Shown here piece by piece: positions 41,179 to 50,212 of a stretch of DNA of 64,000 nucleotides. Under the pieces are notes generated by a model. It was not told the origin of the DNA and did not search any database. It was given only the letters and a program-made list of their open reading frames with translations. Both the position numbers and the translations under genes were made by a program. How positions within the stretch are numbered: position 1 is the first letter of the stretch; each line of letters opens with the position of its first letter. The stretch covers positions 62,001-126,000 of the forward strand of contig JADJZJ010000001.1 of assembly GCA_016715765.1 (NCBI GenBank). The letters run 5' to 3'. This DNA comes from Opitutaceae bacterium (GTDB lineage Bacteria > Verrucomicrobiota > Verrucomicrobiia > Opitutales > Opitutaceae).

Positions 41179-44100
41179 CTACGGCTTCACCACCCGCACG
41201 CGCACGAACCGTGCACCGGTCATGGCGGCGGAATCGGTGACGAGGACGCGCTCCCAGGTGTCATCGATTGACGTCGCGGCTTCGGTGGCGCTGGCGTTCA
41301 CCGCCCAGGAATCGGCGGCGAGGGTGGACGAGAATTCCAAGGCATAGGTGATGCCGGGTTGCGACGCGGCCTTGCGGCGCAGGTAGAGGACGGTGAGCCG
41401 TCCGCTGCCGTCAACCGCCACCGCGGGCAGGCCGGCGTTGCCGGTCGGCGAGGCGCTGGCCGCGCTGGGTACGTCCAGCGACGCGACCTGTCCCGGACCG
41501 TTGCCCAGCATGTTGAATGCATACTTCAGGACGTTGGCGATGCCATCGCCGGCGGGCATGCCGTTGGCCAGCGTGTAGGAGAAGTTCTGGCGCTGGGTGG
41601 GGGTGGTCCATTGCTGGATCCAGGCGTCGAACGGAGCGAGGGTGCCCGGTTCAATCGTGAGATGGAAGGTCTGCATCGCGACGGAGCCGTTGTTGCTGGC
41701 CATGATGATGATGTCATAGGTGCCCTCGGCCGTGGGCGTGCCCTCGAGCCGGCCAAACATGAAGCTGAACATGAGACCCGGCGGCAGCGACATGCCCTGG
41801 GTGCTGATCCACGAGCTGATGTCCGTCGTGAACGTGAAGGAGAAGGGCACGCCGACCTGCCCGGTCGCGTGGTCGGCACTGGTGAACACCGGGGTCGGGT
41901 AGACTTGGTTGATGCCGACCTGGGCCACTTCGCTGACCGTCGTCCCGCCCGGATTGGTGATATGGACCCGGTAATAGTTGGTCGAACCGAGGGCCGGGGT
42001 CGTGTAAGAACTGGAGTCGGCGCCGGGGACCCTGGTCCAGGTGTATTCGTATTGCGGCTCCGGCCACTGGGTCTCGTACCACTCGTAGGTCAGGAAATCG
42101 CCCGAGGCCGTGACCGAGAGCGTCGTGGAGAAAGTCGTGCCGGCCGGGATGCTGTTCATGCTGCTGGCGGGCTGGACGGAGATGACCGCCTTGGGATGGG
42201 CCGCGGTGTAGTCGTCGTACAGATCCGACAGATCGCGGAAGAAGGCCAGGATCACCGGATCGTAGGTATCGTCGTGCTGGGTGTTGGCCTCGTTCTGGAT
42301 GTCATAGATTTCACCCAGCACGGCGTTGTAGTTGGCGTTGAAGGTCGTCGGGGCGAGGGGAATCCAGCTCGGGCCGTCGGCGACCACGATCTCCTTTTGC
42401 GCCAGCAAGCGGTGCGGCAGATAGGCGGCCGGATCGTCGATTCCCGGGTCGGGCAGCTGGCGCAACCGCGGCAGGCCCTGCCAGAAGATCACCGGTTGGC
42501 CCACGTCCGGTTCGCCGCCGGCGAGATTGGTGACATGGCTGCTGGTGCTGGTTTCGTAGAGCGAGAGGAAGCGGGCCTGCTGGTCGGTGACCCCCGAGGC
42601 ATCCACGGGATGCCGGGTGGAGCTGAAGGCGGCGGCGCTGCTCCAGTCCTGCAGGATGGGAAAGTTCATGTAGTAGCCCGCATAGGCGCTGACGCGCGCG
42701 TAGGCGGCCTGATAACGCTGCAGGGCGGAATCGTAGGCATCCTTCAGGCCCGGGGCCGCGGCGACGAGCGCGTCGTATTTGGCCCGCAGGGCGAGGGCGG
42801 CGGTGAGGCCGGCTTCACCCGGGGTGGCGACCGCCGCCTGGAGCGCGGTCTTGTACAACCCCATGCTGAATTCATGGCGGATCACGGGGGTGAAATTGTA
42901 GCCCGTGAAGTAGCCCCACCGGCTGGAGGCGAAGCTGTCGGAGGACTGGTACACGAGCCCATCCGCCGCGGCGAGGGCATTGTCCCACGCGGTGCCGCGG
43001 GCAATGAGTTCGGCGAGCGCGGACTGGGCGGCGGTGAGATTGACATCGAGATCGGTGTGCACGGCGTTGATGCCGGAGCTCCAGGCCTCGGTCGCAGCGG
43101 AGAGCTGGTCGAGCTGCGCCTGGGCATTGGCCAGGGCCTCGGGCAATTGGGCGCGCATCTGGTCGAGCGAAACCGCCAGGGCTTCCGCCGCGCCCTGGCC
43201 CATGCCGACATCGGTCATGGCGGCGGGATAGGCCGGCTGGGTCGTCCCGCCGGCGGAGTAGAGCATCTGCTGGAGCGAATGCAGTTGGTTCTGCAGGTTG
43301 TGCAGCAGGGTGTACTGGTCGGCGAGGCCCTCGGACTGGGTGACCAGGCCGGACAGGAGGCCGGAGGCGGGGCTGACGGCATCGAACGCCGTCTTGAGGT
43401 AGGTATAGCTGCTGATGGAACCCGAGTAGGAGGCGGTGGTGTTGGCATCCACTTTGCCATTACCGCCGTAGGCGAAGATGAAGGATGACACCTGGGGATT
43501 CTCGATGTTGTCAGTCACCGCGGTGGTGAGGGTGCCCTGGGCGGAGACGATCTGACTTTTGCGGCTGTCGATGGCCGAGAGGAGGGGCGGTGCTTCGGCA
43601 TCCCAGCGCGCCTGGGCGGCGGCGAGGATGGCGGCCGCCACCCGGGCGGCGTATTCCCAGTCGGTCTCAACCTCACCCCGGGGAACCGAGACCGACGGCG
43701 GCGGCTGGTTCACGGGTGGCACGATGGCGGCGGCATTGGCGGCGGCGCGCGCGGCCGCTTCCGATTCATCCCAGAGGGTCTTGAGCGCAAACAGCTCGTT
43801 GTTGAGCGTGGCGAGTTCGGCGGTGATCCGGTCCACGTCGGCCTGCGCGGCGGGCAGGCGGGTGTCCGCGTCCTCCTTGGCCCCGGTGGTTTCCGTGCCC
43901 AGGGCGTCGAGCTTGGCCAGCGCGGCGGCGATCTCCTCGCGCACCATGAGGTTCTTGCGCAGGATGGCGCCGGTGTCGCCGAGTTCAGCCGGCGGGTCTT
44001 CCATCCTGGCGGCGGCTTTCACGCCTTCGAGACTCATGGCCAGCATCTGCTGCACACGGGCGAGGTCGGGGTAGGCGGCGCGGGCCGCGGCGGTCACCGC

Positions 44101-44595
44101 CTGGATCTTCACCGTGCGCGGGGTGCTGAGGCTGGCGGCGTCCATGCCGAGGGCAGTGCGGCCCTGGTCGGTCAGATTGCCGGTGAGCTGGTCGAAGGCG
44201 ACGCCGCCGACCGCGTTCGCAACGCCGTGGGTGACGAGCGAGGTGGCGGCGGTTTTGCCGAGGTTGATGGTGTCGGAGACCGTGTTGTAGGTCTCAATGC
44301 CCATGCGGATCGTGAGCTTCACGAGGTTGCCCTGCTGGATGGAAGCCAGCTGGGTGTCGGCGCTGGCCAGTTGTGCCCGCGCGTTGTTCAGCTGGGTGGA
44401 CTTGTCGTTGTAGCCGTCGAGGAACTGGCTGAGGATGGCGAGCTCGCGCTGTGCAGCCAGCAGGTCCTCCTGCTTCCATTTGATTTCCGTCATCTTCGCC
44501 GCGACGGCCAGTTCGTAGTTTTCCGCCGCCAGCCTGGCCACCCCGGGCCACAACAGGGCTCCGGCGACAAAGATGCCCCGCAGAATGCGGGGCAT
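41179..44595 (-). CDS. Giant secreted coiled-coil/putative-Ig protein A
   Basis: The product is 1138 residues from the ATG at 44595, chosen because MPRILRGIFVAGALLWPGVA is a classical signal peptide; an in-frame ATG at 44640 (MSPINRQ) is possible and conserved in protein B. After the signal come long heptad-patterned helices (about 30-330: MTEIKWKQEDLLAAQREL, QLNNARAQLASADTQL), a middle region rich in Ala/Tyr helices, then beta domains: an Ig-like segment, a putative-Ig (He_PIG) repeat with VGVPFSFTFTTD and LEGTPTAEGTY, and a C-terminal beta domain ending ARFVRVRVVKP. Export to the envelope or surface is likely. It is a tandem paralogue of the protein at 44949-48356. Confidence 0.75.
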   Translation of the reverse strand: MPRILRGIFVAGALLWPGVARLAAENYELAVAAKMTEIKWKQEDLLAAQRELAILSQFLDGYNDKSTQLNNARAQLASADTQLASIQQGNLVKLTIRMGIETYNTVSDTINLGKTAATSLVTHGVANAVGGVAFDQLTGNLTDQGRTALGMDAASLSTPRTVKIQAVTAAARAAYPDLARVQQMLAMSLEGVKAAARMEDPPAELGDTGAILRKNLMVREEIAAALAKLDALGTETTGAKEDADTRLPAAQADVDRITAELATLNNELFALKTLWDESEAAARAAANAAAIVPPVNQPPPSVSVPRGEVETDWEYAARVAAAILAAAQARWDAEAPPLLSAIDSRKSQIVSAQGTLTTAVTDNIENPQVSSFIFAYGGNGKVDANTTASYSGSISSYTYLKTAFDAVSPASGLLSGLVTQSEGLADQYTLLHNLQNQLHSLQQMLYSAGGTTQPAYPAAMTDVGMGQGAAEALAVSLDQMRAQLPEALANAQAQLDQLSAATEAWSSGINAVHTDLDVNLTAAQSALAELIARGTAWDNALAAADGLVYQSSDSFASSRWGYFTGYNFTPVIRHEFSMGLYKTALQAAVATPGEAGLTAALALRAKYDALVAAAPGLKDAYDSALQRYQAAYARVSAYAGYYMNFPILQDWSSAAAFSSTRHPVDASGVTDQQARFLSLYETSTSSHVTNLAGGEPDVGQPVIFWQGLPRLRQLPDPGIDDPAAYLPHRLLAQKEIVVADGPSWIPLAPTTFNANYNAVLGEIYDIQNEANTQHDDTYDPVILAFFRDLSDLYDDYTAAHPKAVISVQPASSMNSIPAGTTFSTTLSVTASGDFLTYEWYETQWPEPQYEYTWTRVPGADSSSYTTPALGSTNYYRVHITNPGGTTVSEVAQVGINQVYPTPVFTSADHATGQVGVPFSFTFTTDISSWISTQGMSLPPGLMFSFMFGRLEGTPTAEGTYDIIIMASNNGSVAMQTFHLTIEPGTLAPFDAWIQQWTTPTQRQNFSYTLANGMPAGDGIANVLKYAFNMLGNGPGQVASLDVPSAASASPTGNAGLPAVAVDGSGRLTVLYLRRKAASQPGITYALEFSSTLAADSWAVNASATEAATSIDDTWERVLVTDSAAMTGARFVRVRVVKP

Positions 44596-44704
44596 GGCGA
44601 AATTGCACCGGTCAACTCGTTGCCGGTTAATGGGCGACATGCAGCCAGCCATATGCAAATCGCTATCAGGTGCGGCAAAGTCCCACAATGTGGTGGGTTC
44701 CGAT

Positions 44705-44719
44705 ATTACCTGTTGTAAC
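44705..44719 (-). promoter_or_regulatory. Shared upstream element GTTACAACAGGTAAT
   Basis: On the minus strand GTTACAACAGGTAAT lies 110 bp upstream of the start of protein A. Protein B has GTTACCTAAGGTAAT 120 bp upstream (12 of 15 bases equal). The conservation suggests a promoter element or regulator site shared by the pair. Confidence 0.4.
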
Positions 44720-44852
44720 CCGGTTTATTAGCCGGGGGAGTAAGGAGTTGGGGTAAGGGTTCGCGTTGGCCCGACCACCGCAGCCTGGGCGAATGATGGG
44801 TGCGGGGTCATCCCAAGGCTATGTGATGCGGATTGCGTCCATCGGTTCGGTT

Positions 44853-44926
44853 GTAGGGCGGAGATTCCGATCCCCGCCTCCGATGGTCGTTCGTAGTCGC
44901 GGCGGGGTTCGGAAACCCCGCCCTAC
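44853..44926. repeat. GTAGGGCGGAGATTCC inverted pair (copy of 41083-41156)
   Basis: It differs from the element downstream of protein A by only a couple of bases and lies at the same distance after the stop codon of protein B. The rest of the gap (44596-44948) holds the shared upstream element and no gene. Confidence 0.9.
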
Positions 44927-44948
44927 ATCGGAGAAGAGCATAGTTTGC

Positions 44949-47900
44949 CTACGGCTTCACCACCCGCACGCGCACGAACCGCGCACCAGTCATGGCGGCG
45001 GAATCAGTGACGAGGACGCGCTCCCAGGTGTCATCAATTGACGTTGCGGCTTCGGTGGCGCTGGCGTTCACCGCCCAGGAATCGGCGGCGAGGGTGGACG
45101 AAAATTCCACGGCGTAGGTGATGCCGGGTTGCGACGCAGCCTTGCGGCGCAGGTAGAGGACGGTGAGCCGTCCGCTGCCGTCAACCGCCACCGCGGGCAG
45201 GCCGGCGTTGCCGGTCGGCGAGGCGCTGGCCGCGCTGGGTACGTCCAGCGACGCGACCTGCCCCGGGCCGTTGCCCAGCAGGTTGAATGCATACTTCAGG
45301 ACGTTCGCGATGCCATCGCCGGCCGGCATGCCATTGGCCAGAGTGTAGGAGAAATTCTGGCGCTGTTCGGTGGTGGTCCATGTCTGGATCCAGGAATCGA
45401 ACGGTGCGAGCGTGCCCGGGGCGATGGTGAGGTGGAAGGTCTGCATGCCGACGGAGCCGCTGTTGAAGGCCGAGACCATGAAGTCATAGGTACCGGCGGT
45501 CGTGGGGGTGCCCTCCAGTGTGGCCGTGCCAGGGAGATAATTCAGCCCCGGCGGCAGCCCGCCCATGATACTGATCCATGCGCCGATATCGGTCGTATAG
45601 GTCCACGTGAAAGGCAGCCCGACCTGGCCGCTGGCGCTGTCCGCGCTGGTGAACACCGGAGTCGGGTAAATCTGGTAAACCTCCACGTTCGCGGCCTCGC
45701 TGGTGACGCTGCCGCCCGGGTTGCTGATCGTGACGCGGAACATGCGCGTCTCGGATAACGCCGGTGTGCTGAGCGTACTGGAGGTGGCATCAACAATGTC
45801 CTCCCAGCCGAACTCTGCGGTGGACCAGCGGGTCATGGACCATTGGTAGGTCAGAAAGTCGCCGGTGGCCGTGACGCCAAGCTGCGCGGTGTGCGTGGTG
45901 CCGGCCGGGATGTGGTTCACGCTGCCGGCCGGTTGCACCGTGATGACCGGCTGAGGGTGGGCGGCGACATAGGCAGCGTGCAGCGCCGAGAATTCCCCGA
46001 ACAGGGCGATGACCGCCGGTTCAAAGGTGCTGTCATAGTTGGCATCGGCCTGACTCTGGATGGCCCACACTTCGTCCATGGCCGCGTTGTAGCTGGCATT
46101 GAAGTCGGCCGGCGCGAGCGGAATCCAGCCCGGACCCTGCTCCACCACGGCGGCCTTCACGGCCTCCAGGCGGTGCGCCAGGTAGGTGGCGGGATTGTCG
46201 AGGCCCGGATCGGGCAGTTGGCGCATCACAGGGATTCCCCGCCAATAAAGCACGGGCTGGCCGGAAACGGGTTCGCCACCGGCGAGGCTGGTCATGTGGC
46301 CAAGATTGCTCGTGTTGTGGAGCGAGAGAAAGCGCGCCTCCTGCACCGAGAGGGCCGGTGCCTCCACCGGATGCGCCTCGGAGCTGAAGGCTGACGCCTG
46401 CTGCCAGTCCAGCAGCACCGGAAAATTGAGGTAGGTGCTGGTATAGGATTCAACCCGGCCATAGGCGGCTTGGTAGCGTTGCCGGGCGGCGTCATAGGCA
46501 TCCTTGAGCGCGGGGGCGGTGGCGACGAGGGTGTCGTATTTGTTCCGCAGATCGCGGAGGGCGGAGAGGCCCGGGCTGCCGGGGATGGCGGCGGCGACGA
46601 GCAGGGAGGATTTGTAAACATCCAGGTTGAATTCATGCCGGAGCACCGGGGTGAATTCATAGCCCGTAAAATAACCCAACCGGCTGTACGTGGTGCCGTT
46701 GACGGTATTGACCACGAGCCCGTCGGCGGCGGCCAGCGCGGCGTCCCAGGCGGTGGCGCGGGCAATCAGGTCCGCGAGGGCGGATTCCGCCGCCGTGAGA
46801 TTGGCCTCGAGATCGGCATTCACGGCGGTGATGCCCGTGCGCCAGGTGTCGGTGGCGGCCGCGAGTTGGTCCACCTGGGCCTGGGCGTTCGCCAGCGCCT
46901 CGGGCAACTGGCTCAGGCGCTGATCGAGGCTGATGCCCAGGTCCTCGGCTGCGAACTGACCCATGCCGGGGATGACCATGGCGCCGGAAAATGATAAGGG
47001 GGTGGGCAAGCCCAGCCCGGAGAGCAGCTGCTGGAGCGACAGCACGCGATTCTGCAGGTTGACCAGGTCGGTATAGTCGTCGGTGAGCGTCGTGACCTTA
47101 TCAATCAGCCCCGGCAGTACGGTGGCGGCCGGGGTCACGATGGTGATGTATTGTTCGAGACCGGCCTGCGTCCCGATCGAGCCGGCGAAGGAGGCGGTCG
47201 TGTTGGCATCCACCTTGCCGCTGCTGCCGTAGAGACTGATGAACCAGTCAACCTGGGGCGTGGTGATGGAGTCGGACACGCCGGTGTTGATTTCAGTCTG
47301 GGTGGCCAGGATTTGGGTCTGGAGACCGTCGATCGCGCTCAGCAGTGGCGGAGCCTCGTAATCCCAGCGGGCCTGGGCCGCATCGCGGATCGCCTGCTGC
47401 ACCCGGGCATTGTACTCCAGCTCGGTTTCCTCCTCGTCCCTGATCACGGTGACCTCGGGCGTCGGCTGGTTCACGGGCGGCACGACGGCCGCCAGGTTGG
47501 CGGCGAGGCGGGCGGCGTTTTCCTCCGCGCTCCACAATGTCTTCAGGTTGTCCAGTTCGGCGGTGAGTATGCCGAGTTCGGATGTGAGCCGGTCCACATC
47601 GGCTTGCGCGGCCACCAGGCCGGAGTCGGCCTCGGTTTTGGCCGCGGCGGCCTCGGTGCCGATGGTTTCAAGGGAGGTGAGCGCGGCGGCGATTTCGTCC
47701 CGCACCATGATGTTCTTGCGCAGGATGGCGCCGGTGTCGCCGAGCTCGACCGGCGGGTCCTCCATGCTGGCGGCGACTTTCACTCCCTCGAGGCTCATTG
47801 CCAGCATCTGCTGCACGCGGGCCAGGCCGGGATAGGCGGCGCGCGCGGCATCGGACACGGCCTTGATCTTCACCGTGCGCGGACTGCTGAGACTGTTTGC

Positions 47901-48356
47901 ATCCATCCCGAGCGCGATCTGGCCCTGGCTGGTCAGGCTGCCGGTCAGTTGATCGAAGGCGACGCTGCCGGCGGCACTGGTGACGCCGTTGGTGACCAGG
48001 GCGGTGGCGGCGGACTTGCCCAGGTTGATCGTGTCGGAGACGGTGTTGTAGGTCTCGATCCCCATCCGGATCGTCAGCTTCACGAGATTATCCTGCTGGA
48101 TGGAGGCCAGTTGGGTGTCGGCGCTGGCCAGTTGCGAGCGCGCGGAGTTCAGCTGGTTGGTCTTGTCGTCGTAGCCTTCGAGGAACTGGGTGAGGATGGT
48201 TAGTTCGCGCTGGGCAGCCATCAGATCCTCTTGCTTCCATTTGATTTCCGTCATCTTGGACGCGACGGCCAGTTCGTAATTCTCCGCCGCCAGCCGGACC
48301 ACCCCGGGCCACAACAGTGCTCCCGCGACCAAAATGTCCCGCAAGAAACGGAGCAT
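44949..48356 (-). CDS. Giant secreted coiled-coil/putative-Ig protein B
   Basis: The product is 1135 residues from the ATG at 48356 (MLRFLRDILVAGALLWPGVV). Its domain order copies that of protein A: signal peptide, long heptad helices, Ala-rich middle, Ig-like and putative-Ig (VGLPFTWTYTTD, LEGTPTTAGTYDF), and the same C-terminal domain ending ARFVRVRVVKP. Nearly identical amino acid sequence over the last 140 or so residues contrasts with clear divergence in the middle, showing recent gene conversion or strong constraint at the C-terminus. The terminal domain is likely a sorting or anchoring module. The two genes are probably separate transcripts. Confidence 0.75.
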   Translation of the reverse strand: MLRFLRDILVAGALLWPGVVRLAAENYELAVASKMTEIKWKQEDLMAAQRELTILTQFLEGYDDKTNQLNSARSQLASADTQLASIQQDNLVKLTIRMGIETYNTVSDTINLGKSAATALVTNGVTSAAGSVAFDQLTGSLTSQGQIALGMDANSLSSPRTVKIKAVSDAARAAYPGLARVQQMLAMSLEGVKVAASMEDPPVELGDTGAILRKNIMVRDEIAAALTSLETIGTEAAAAKTEADSGLVAAQADVDRLTSELGILTAELDNLKTLWSAEENAARLAANLAAVVPPVNQPTPEVTVIRDEEETELEYNARVQQAIRDAAQARWDYEAPPLLSAIDGLQTQILATQTEINTGVSDSITTPQVDWFISLYGSSGKVDANTTASFAGSIGTQAGLEQYITIVTPAATVLPGLIDKVTTLTDDYTDLVNLQNRVLSLQQLLSGLGLPTPLSFSGAMVIPGMGQFAAEDLGISLDQRLSQLPEALANAQAQVDQLAAATDTWRTGITAVNADLEANLTAAESALADLIARATAWDAALAAADGLVVNTVNGTTYSRLGYFTGYEFTPVLRHEFNLDVYKSSLLVAAAIPGSPGLSALRDLRNKYDTLVATAPALKDAYDAARQRYQAAYGRVESYTSTYLNFPVLLDWQQASAFSSEAHPVEAPALSVQEARFLSLHNTSNLGHMTSLAGGEPVSGQPVLYWRGIPVMRQLPDPGLDNPATYLAHRLEAVKAAVVEQGPGWIPLAPADFNASYNAAMDEVWAIQSQADANYDSTFEPAVIALFGEFSALHAAYVAAHPQPVITVQPAGSVNHIPAGTTHTAQLGVTATGDFLTYQWSMTRWSTAEFGWEDIVDATSSTLSTPALSETRMFRVTISNPGGSVTSEAANVEVYQIYPTPVFTSADSASGQVGLPFTWTYTTDIGAWISIMGGLPPGLNYLPGTATLEGTPTTAGTYDFMVSAFNSGSVGMQTFHLTIAPGTLAPFDSWIQTWTTTEQRQNFSYTLANGMPAGDGIANVLKYAFNLLGNGPGQVASLDVPSAASASPTGNAGLPAVAVDGSGRLTVLYLRRKAASQPGITYAVEFSSTLAADSWAVNASATEAATSIDDTWERVLVTDSAAMTGARFVRVRVVKP

Positions 48357-48475
48357 CGGAGAGTTGGACCGGTCAGGAACCTGCCGGTTAACGGGCGACA
48401 TGTAGCCAGCCATTTGCAGTTTATTAGCAACTGCATTCCTGATGCTCAATGCACAGCGGACTGGCGGATAGGGTT

Positions 48476-48490
48476 ATTACCTTAGGTAAC
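48476..48490 (-). promoter_or_regulatory. Shared upstream element GTTACCTAAGGTAAT
   Basis: The counterpart of 44705-44719, 120 bp upstream of protein B. Here the sequence TTACCTTAGGTAA is itself a palindrome around TTA. Confidence 0.4.
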
Positions 48491-48544
48491 CAAGTGTATA
48501 AGCCCGTATGGACTGGGTATGTCTATTCAGGCTCTGATCGAAGA

Positions 48545-48623
48545 GTAGGGCTGGTCTGTGACCCGCCCTTGCAGGCTGAACCGCAGCTATTCGTCAAAAA
48601 GGCAGGTCAAAGACCTGCCCTAC
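48545..48623. repeat. GTAGGGCTGGTC...GACCTGCCCTAC pair
   Basis: An imperfect REP-like pair with a spacer of about 40 bases containing CGTCAAAAA. It resembles 40995-41059 and 1682-1708. The gap 48357-48680 shows this, the shared upstream element and no gene. Confidence 0.8.
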
Positions 48624-48680
48624 TTGCTGTCTTCACTGGGTCGATTCCTATAAAATGTTGTAGCGGAGTTGCTGCCCCGG

Positions 48681-49751
48681 CTACATCGAACCGCACGCCA
48701 AACCCGTCCGCACATCGAAGGCGTTGAACGCCTCGGCGGTCACCGGCTGTTGCGCGATCCAGAGTGTGTGAGGGTCGGCCTGGGGCACGGCAATGGTGGC
48801 AAAGGCCGTGTTGGGATTGTTGACCTCCCCGAAGCGCGGCGGTGCGCCGAGGAACGTCACCGCATCGGCGACCGTGGCACGACCCGCGTGCGAGGCCTGC
48901 CATGCGACGATCTGCGCGAGGCGCTCGACGCTGTAGGATCCCTGTTCGGGTCCGCGAAATCCGCGGAGACGCAGGGCGGCATCCGCAGCACCGATCGGAT
49001 GATTCGTGAGCGCGGCCGCACCCTGAGGTGCGGCGTGGACCGAGCGGTCGCCGCAATAACTGGAGCAGCTGAACACCGCCCCCGTGCGATCCACGGCGAT
49101 CAGGTTGCAGAAGAAATCGTATTGGCGGCACCGCGCCTCCACCTCGGCCACGGTGCTGCAGAACTGCAGCAGGTCGCGAAAGACCAGGTCCACGGGCACG
49201 AGCCGGTGCAGGTCGAACTTCACGCCCGGGCACAGCAGCGACGAGATGCCCAGCGCCAGGCCGGCCTCGTTCATTCCGCGATTCGCCCACACCGTGCCGG
49301 CGATCGGGAAACTGAGGAAGCGCAGGCCGTGGTCCGGCTGCACCTGGGCAATGGTGTAAAGAAAACGCGGATCATCGAGGGTGCCGCCGGTGAGAATTTC
49401 GCCTTTAGCACCGGGCACGGCGAAACTCGAACACGCGCCGGCGTGGTACGCTTCATATTGCCAGGCGCGAAAGCTCAGCAGCTCGGCGAGTTCGGCATCG
49501 ATGCCCGCACCCTCGGCGAGGCCGCGGATCTCGGGTTGCAGCCACGGCCAGTGGTCGAAGCAGAATGTGCGCAACCGCTGCTGCCATGCGCGGATTTCAC
49601 CGCGGAGCGCAGCGTTGGCCCCGGTAAGGAAGTCGCCCAGCAGCGCCGCGACATTGGCGTGCACCTGGCTGCGCACCGCGGCGCCGTGCCGCCGGCCGAT
49701 TTCCAGTGGCGAGCCTTGCAGCACCAAGATGGGGGCAGGGGGAGTCCTCAC
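48681..49751 (-). CDS. C45 family (acyl-coenzyme A:6-aminopenicillanate acyltransferase-like) hydrolase
   Basis: The product is 356 residues. The N-terminal-nucleophile type is shown by GACSSFAVPGAKG, where Cys107 would become the new N-terminus after autocleavage. LTGGTLDDPRFLYTIAQV and GTVWANRGMNEAGLALGIS are the matching strands. Known members hydrolyse or transfer acyl groups of small amides, such as penicillins or carcinine-like compounds. No signal peptide. The stop TAG is contained in a GTAGC...GCTAC-like sequence. It is not cotranscribed with neighbours, and its substrate cannot be predicted. Confidence 0.83.
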   Translation of the reverse strand: MRTPPAPILVLQGSPLEIGRRHGAAVRSQVHANVAALLGDFLTGANAALRGEIRAWQQRLRTFCFDHWPWLQPEIRGLAEGAGIDAELAELLSFRAWQYEAYHAGACSSFAVPGAKGEILTGGTLDDPRFLYTIAQVQPDHGLRFLSFPIAGTVWANRGMNEAGLALGISSLLCPGVKFDLHRLVPVDLVFRDLLQFCSTVAEVEARCRQYDFFCNLIAVDRTGAVFSCSSYCGDRSVHAAPQGAAALTNHPIGAADAALRLRGFRGPEQGSYSVERLAQIVAWQASHAGRATVADAVTFLGAPPRFGEVNNPNTAFATIAVPQADPHTLWIAQQPVTAEAFNAFDVRTGLACGSM

Positions 49752-50212
49752 GGCGGGTGAACGTGGCGGGAGGGGGAGGGAGGGTCAATGGGACAGAAGG
49801 CGGATTGCGGAATTCGAATTGCGGATACCGGATAGTGAATTCCTTCGCCGTTAATGCGCCGCTGGCGACATGAACTCCAGCGCCGAAGGCGCGACGCCAT
49901 ATTAGCCTGGGGCAACGCCCTGGGTTTTAGACGTGGAAATATCACCGAGGGCGGAAGGCCCGGGCCATCGCATGGGGCGGGATTTCAGCCCTTGCGGTTT
50001 GGGCCGTCCTCATTCCTGGGCGTTGCCCCAGGCTATAATCGCGCCGCACCGTTGGCGCTCCGTGCCCGCGTTGAGGGTGCCATTGGCGCTTCGTGTCAGG
50101 CGGGCGGTTCCACCTTCGCCGAGCCTACGGCGGATGGGCCGCCCGCGCTCCCAGCGGGAACCGGCTTGCGGTTGGGGCGGGGGTTTGCAGGCTGCGCGGA
50201 CTCAATTACCCC
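49752..50212. other. 461-bp gap with decayed repeats
   Basis: No gene seen. 49797-49850 holds GCGGATTGCGGAATTCGAAT with a GCGGATACCGGATAG echo; 49881-49894 is GCGCCGAAGGCGC; 49901-50038 is a CAACGCCC-type pair (separate entry); 50108-50136 has the ACCTTCGCCGAGCCTACGGC module. The open frame running from 50093 into the PhyH gene contains the repeat and is not used. Confidence 0.7.
49901..50038. repeat. Inverted repeat AGCCTGGGGCAACGCCCTGGG
   Basis: ATTAGCCTGGGGCAACGCCC (49901) is mirrored by CCTGGGCGTTGCCCCAGGCT (50015). Each arm is itself a short GGGGCAACGCCC stem. Confidence 0.8.

Noticed and set aside
41359..43488. 709-codon open frame opposite giant protein A
   Set aside because: It is an antisense shadow of a high-GC gene. 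The sense strand has a signal peptide and domain pattern; the shadow has only Gly/Arg-rich low-complexity sequence.
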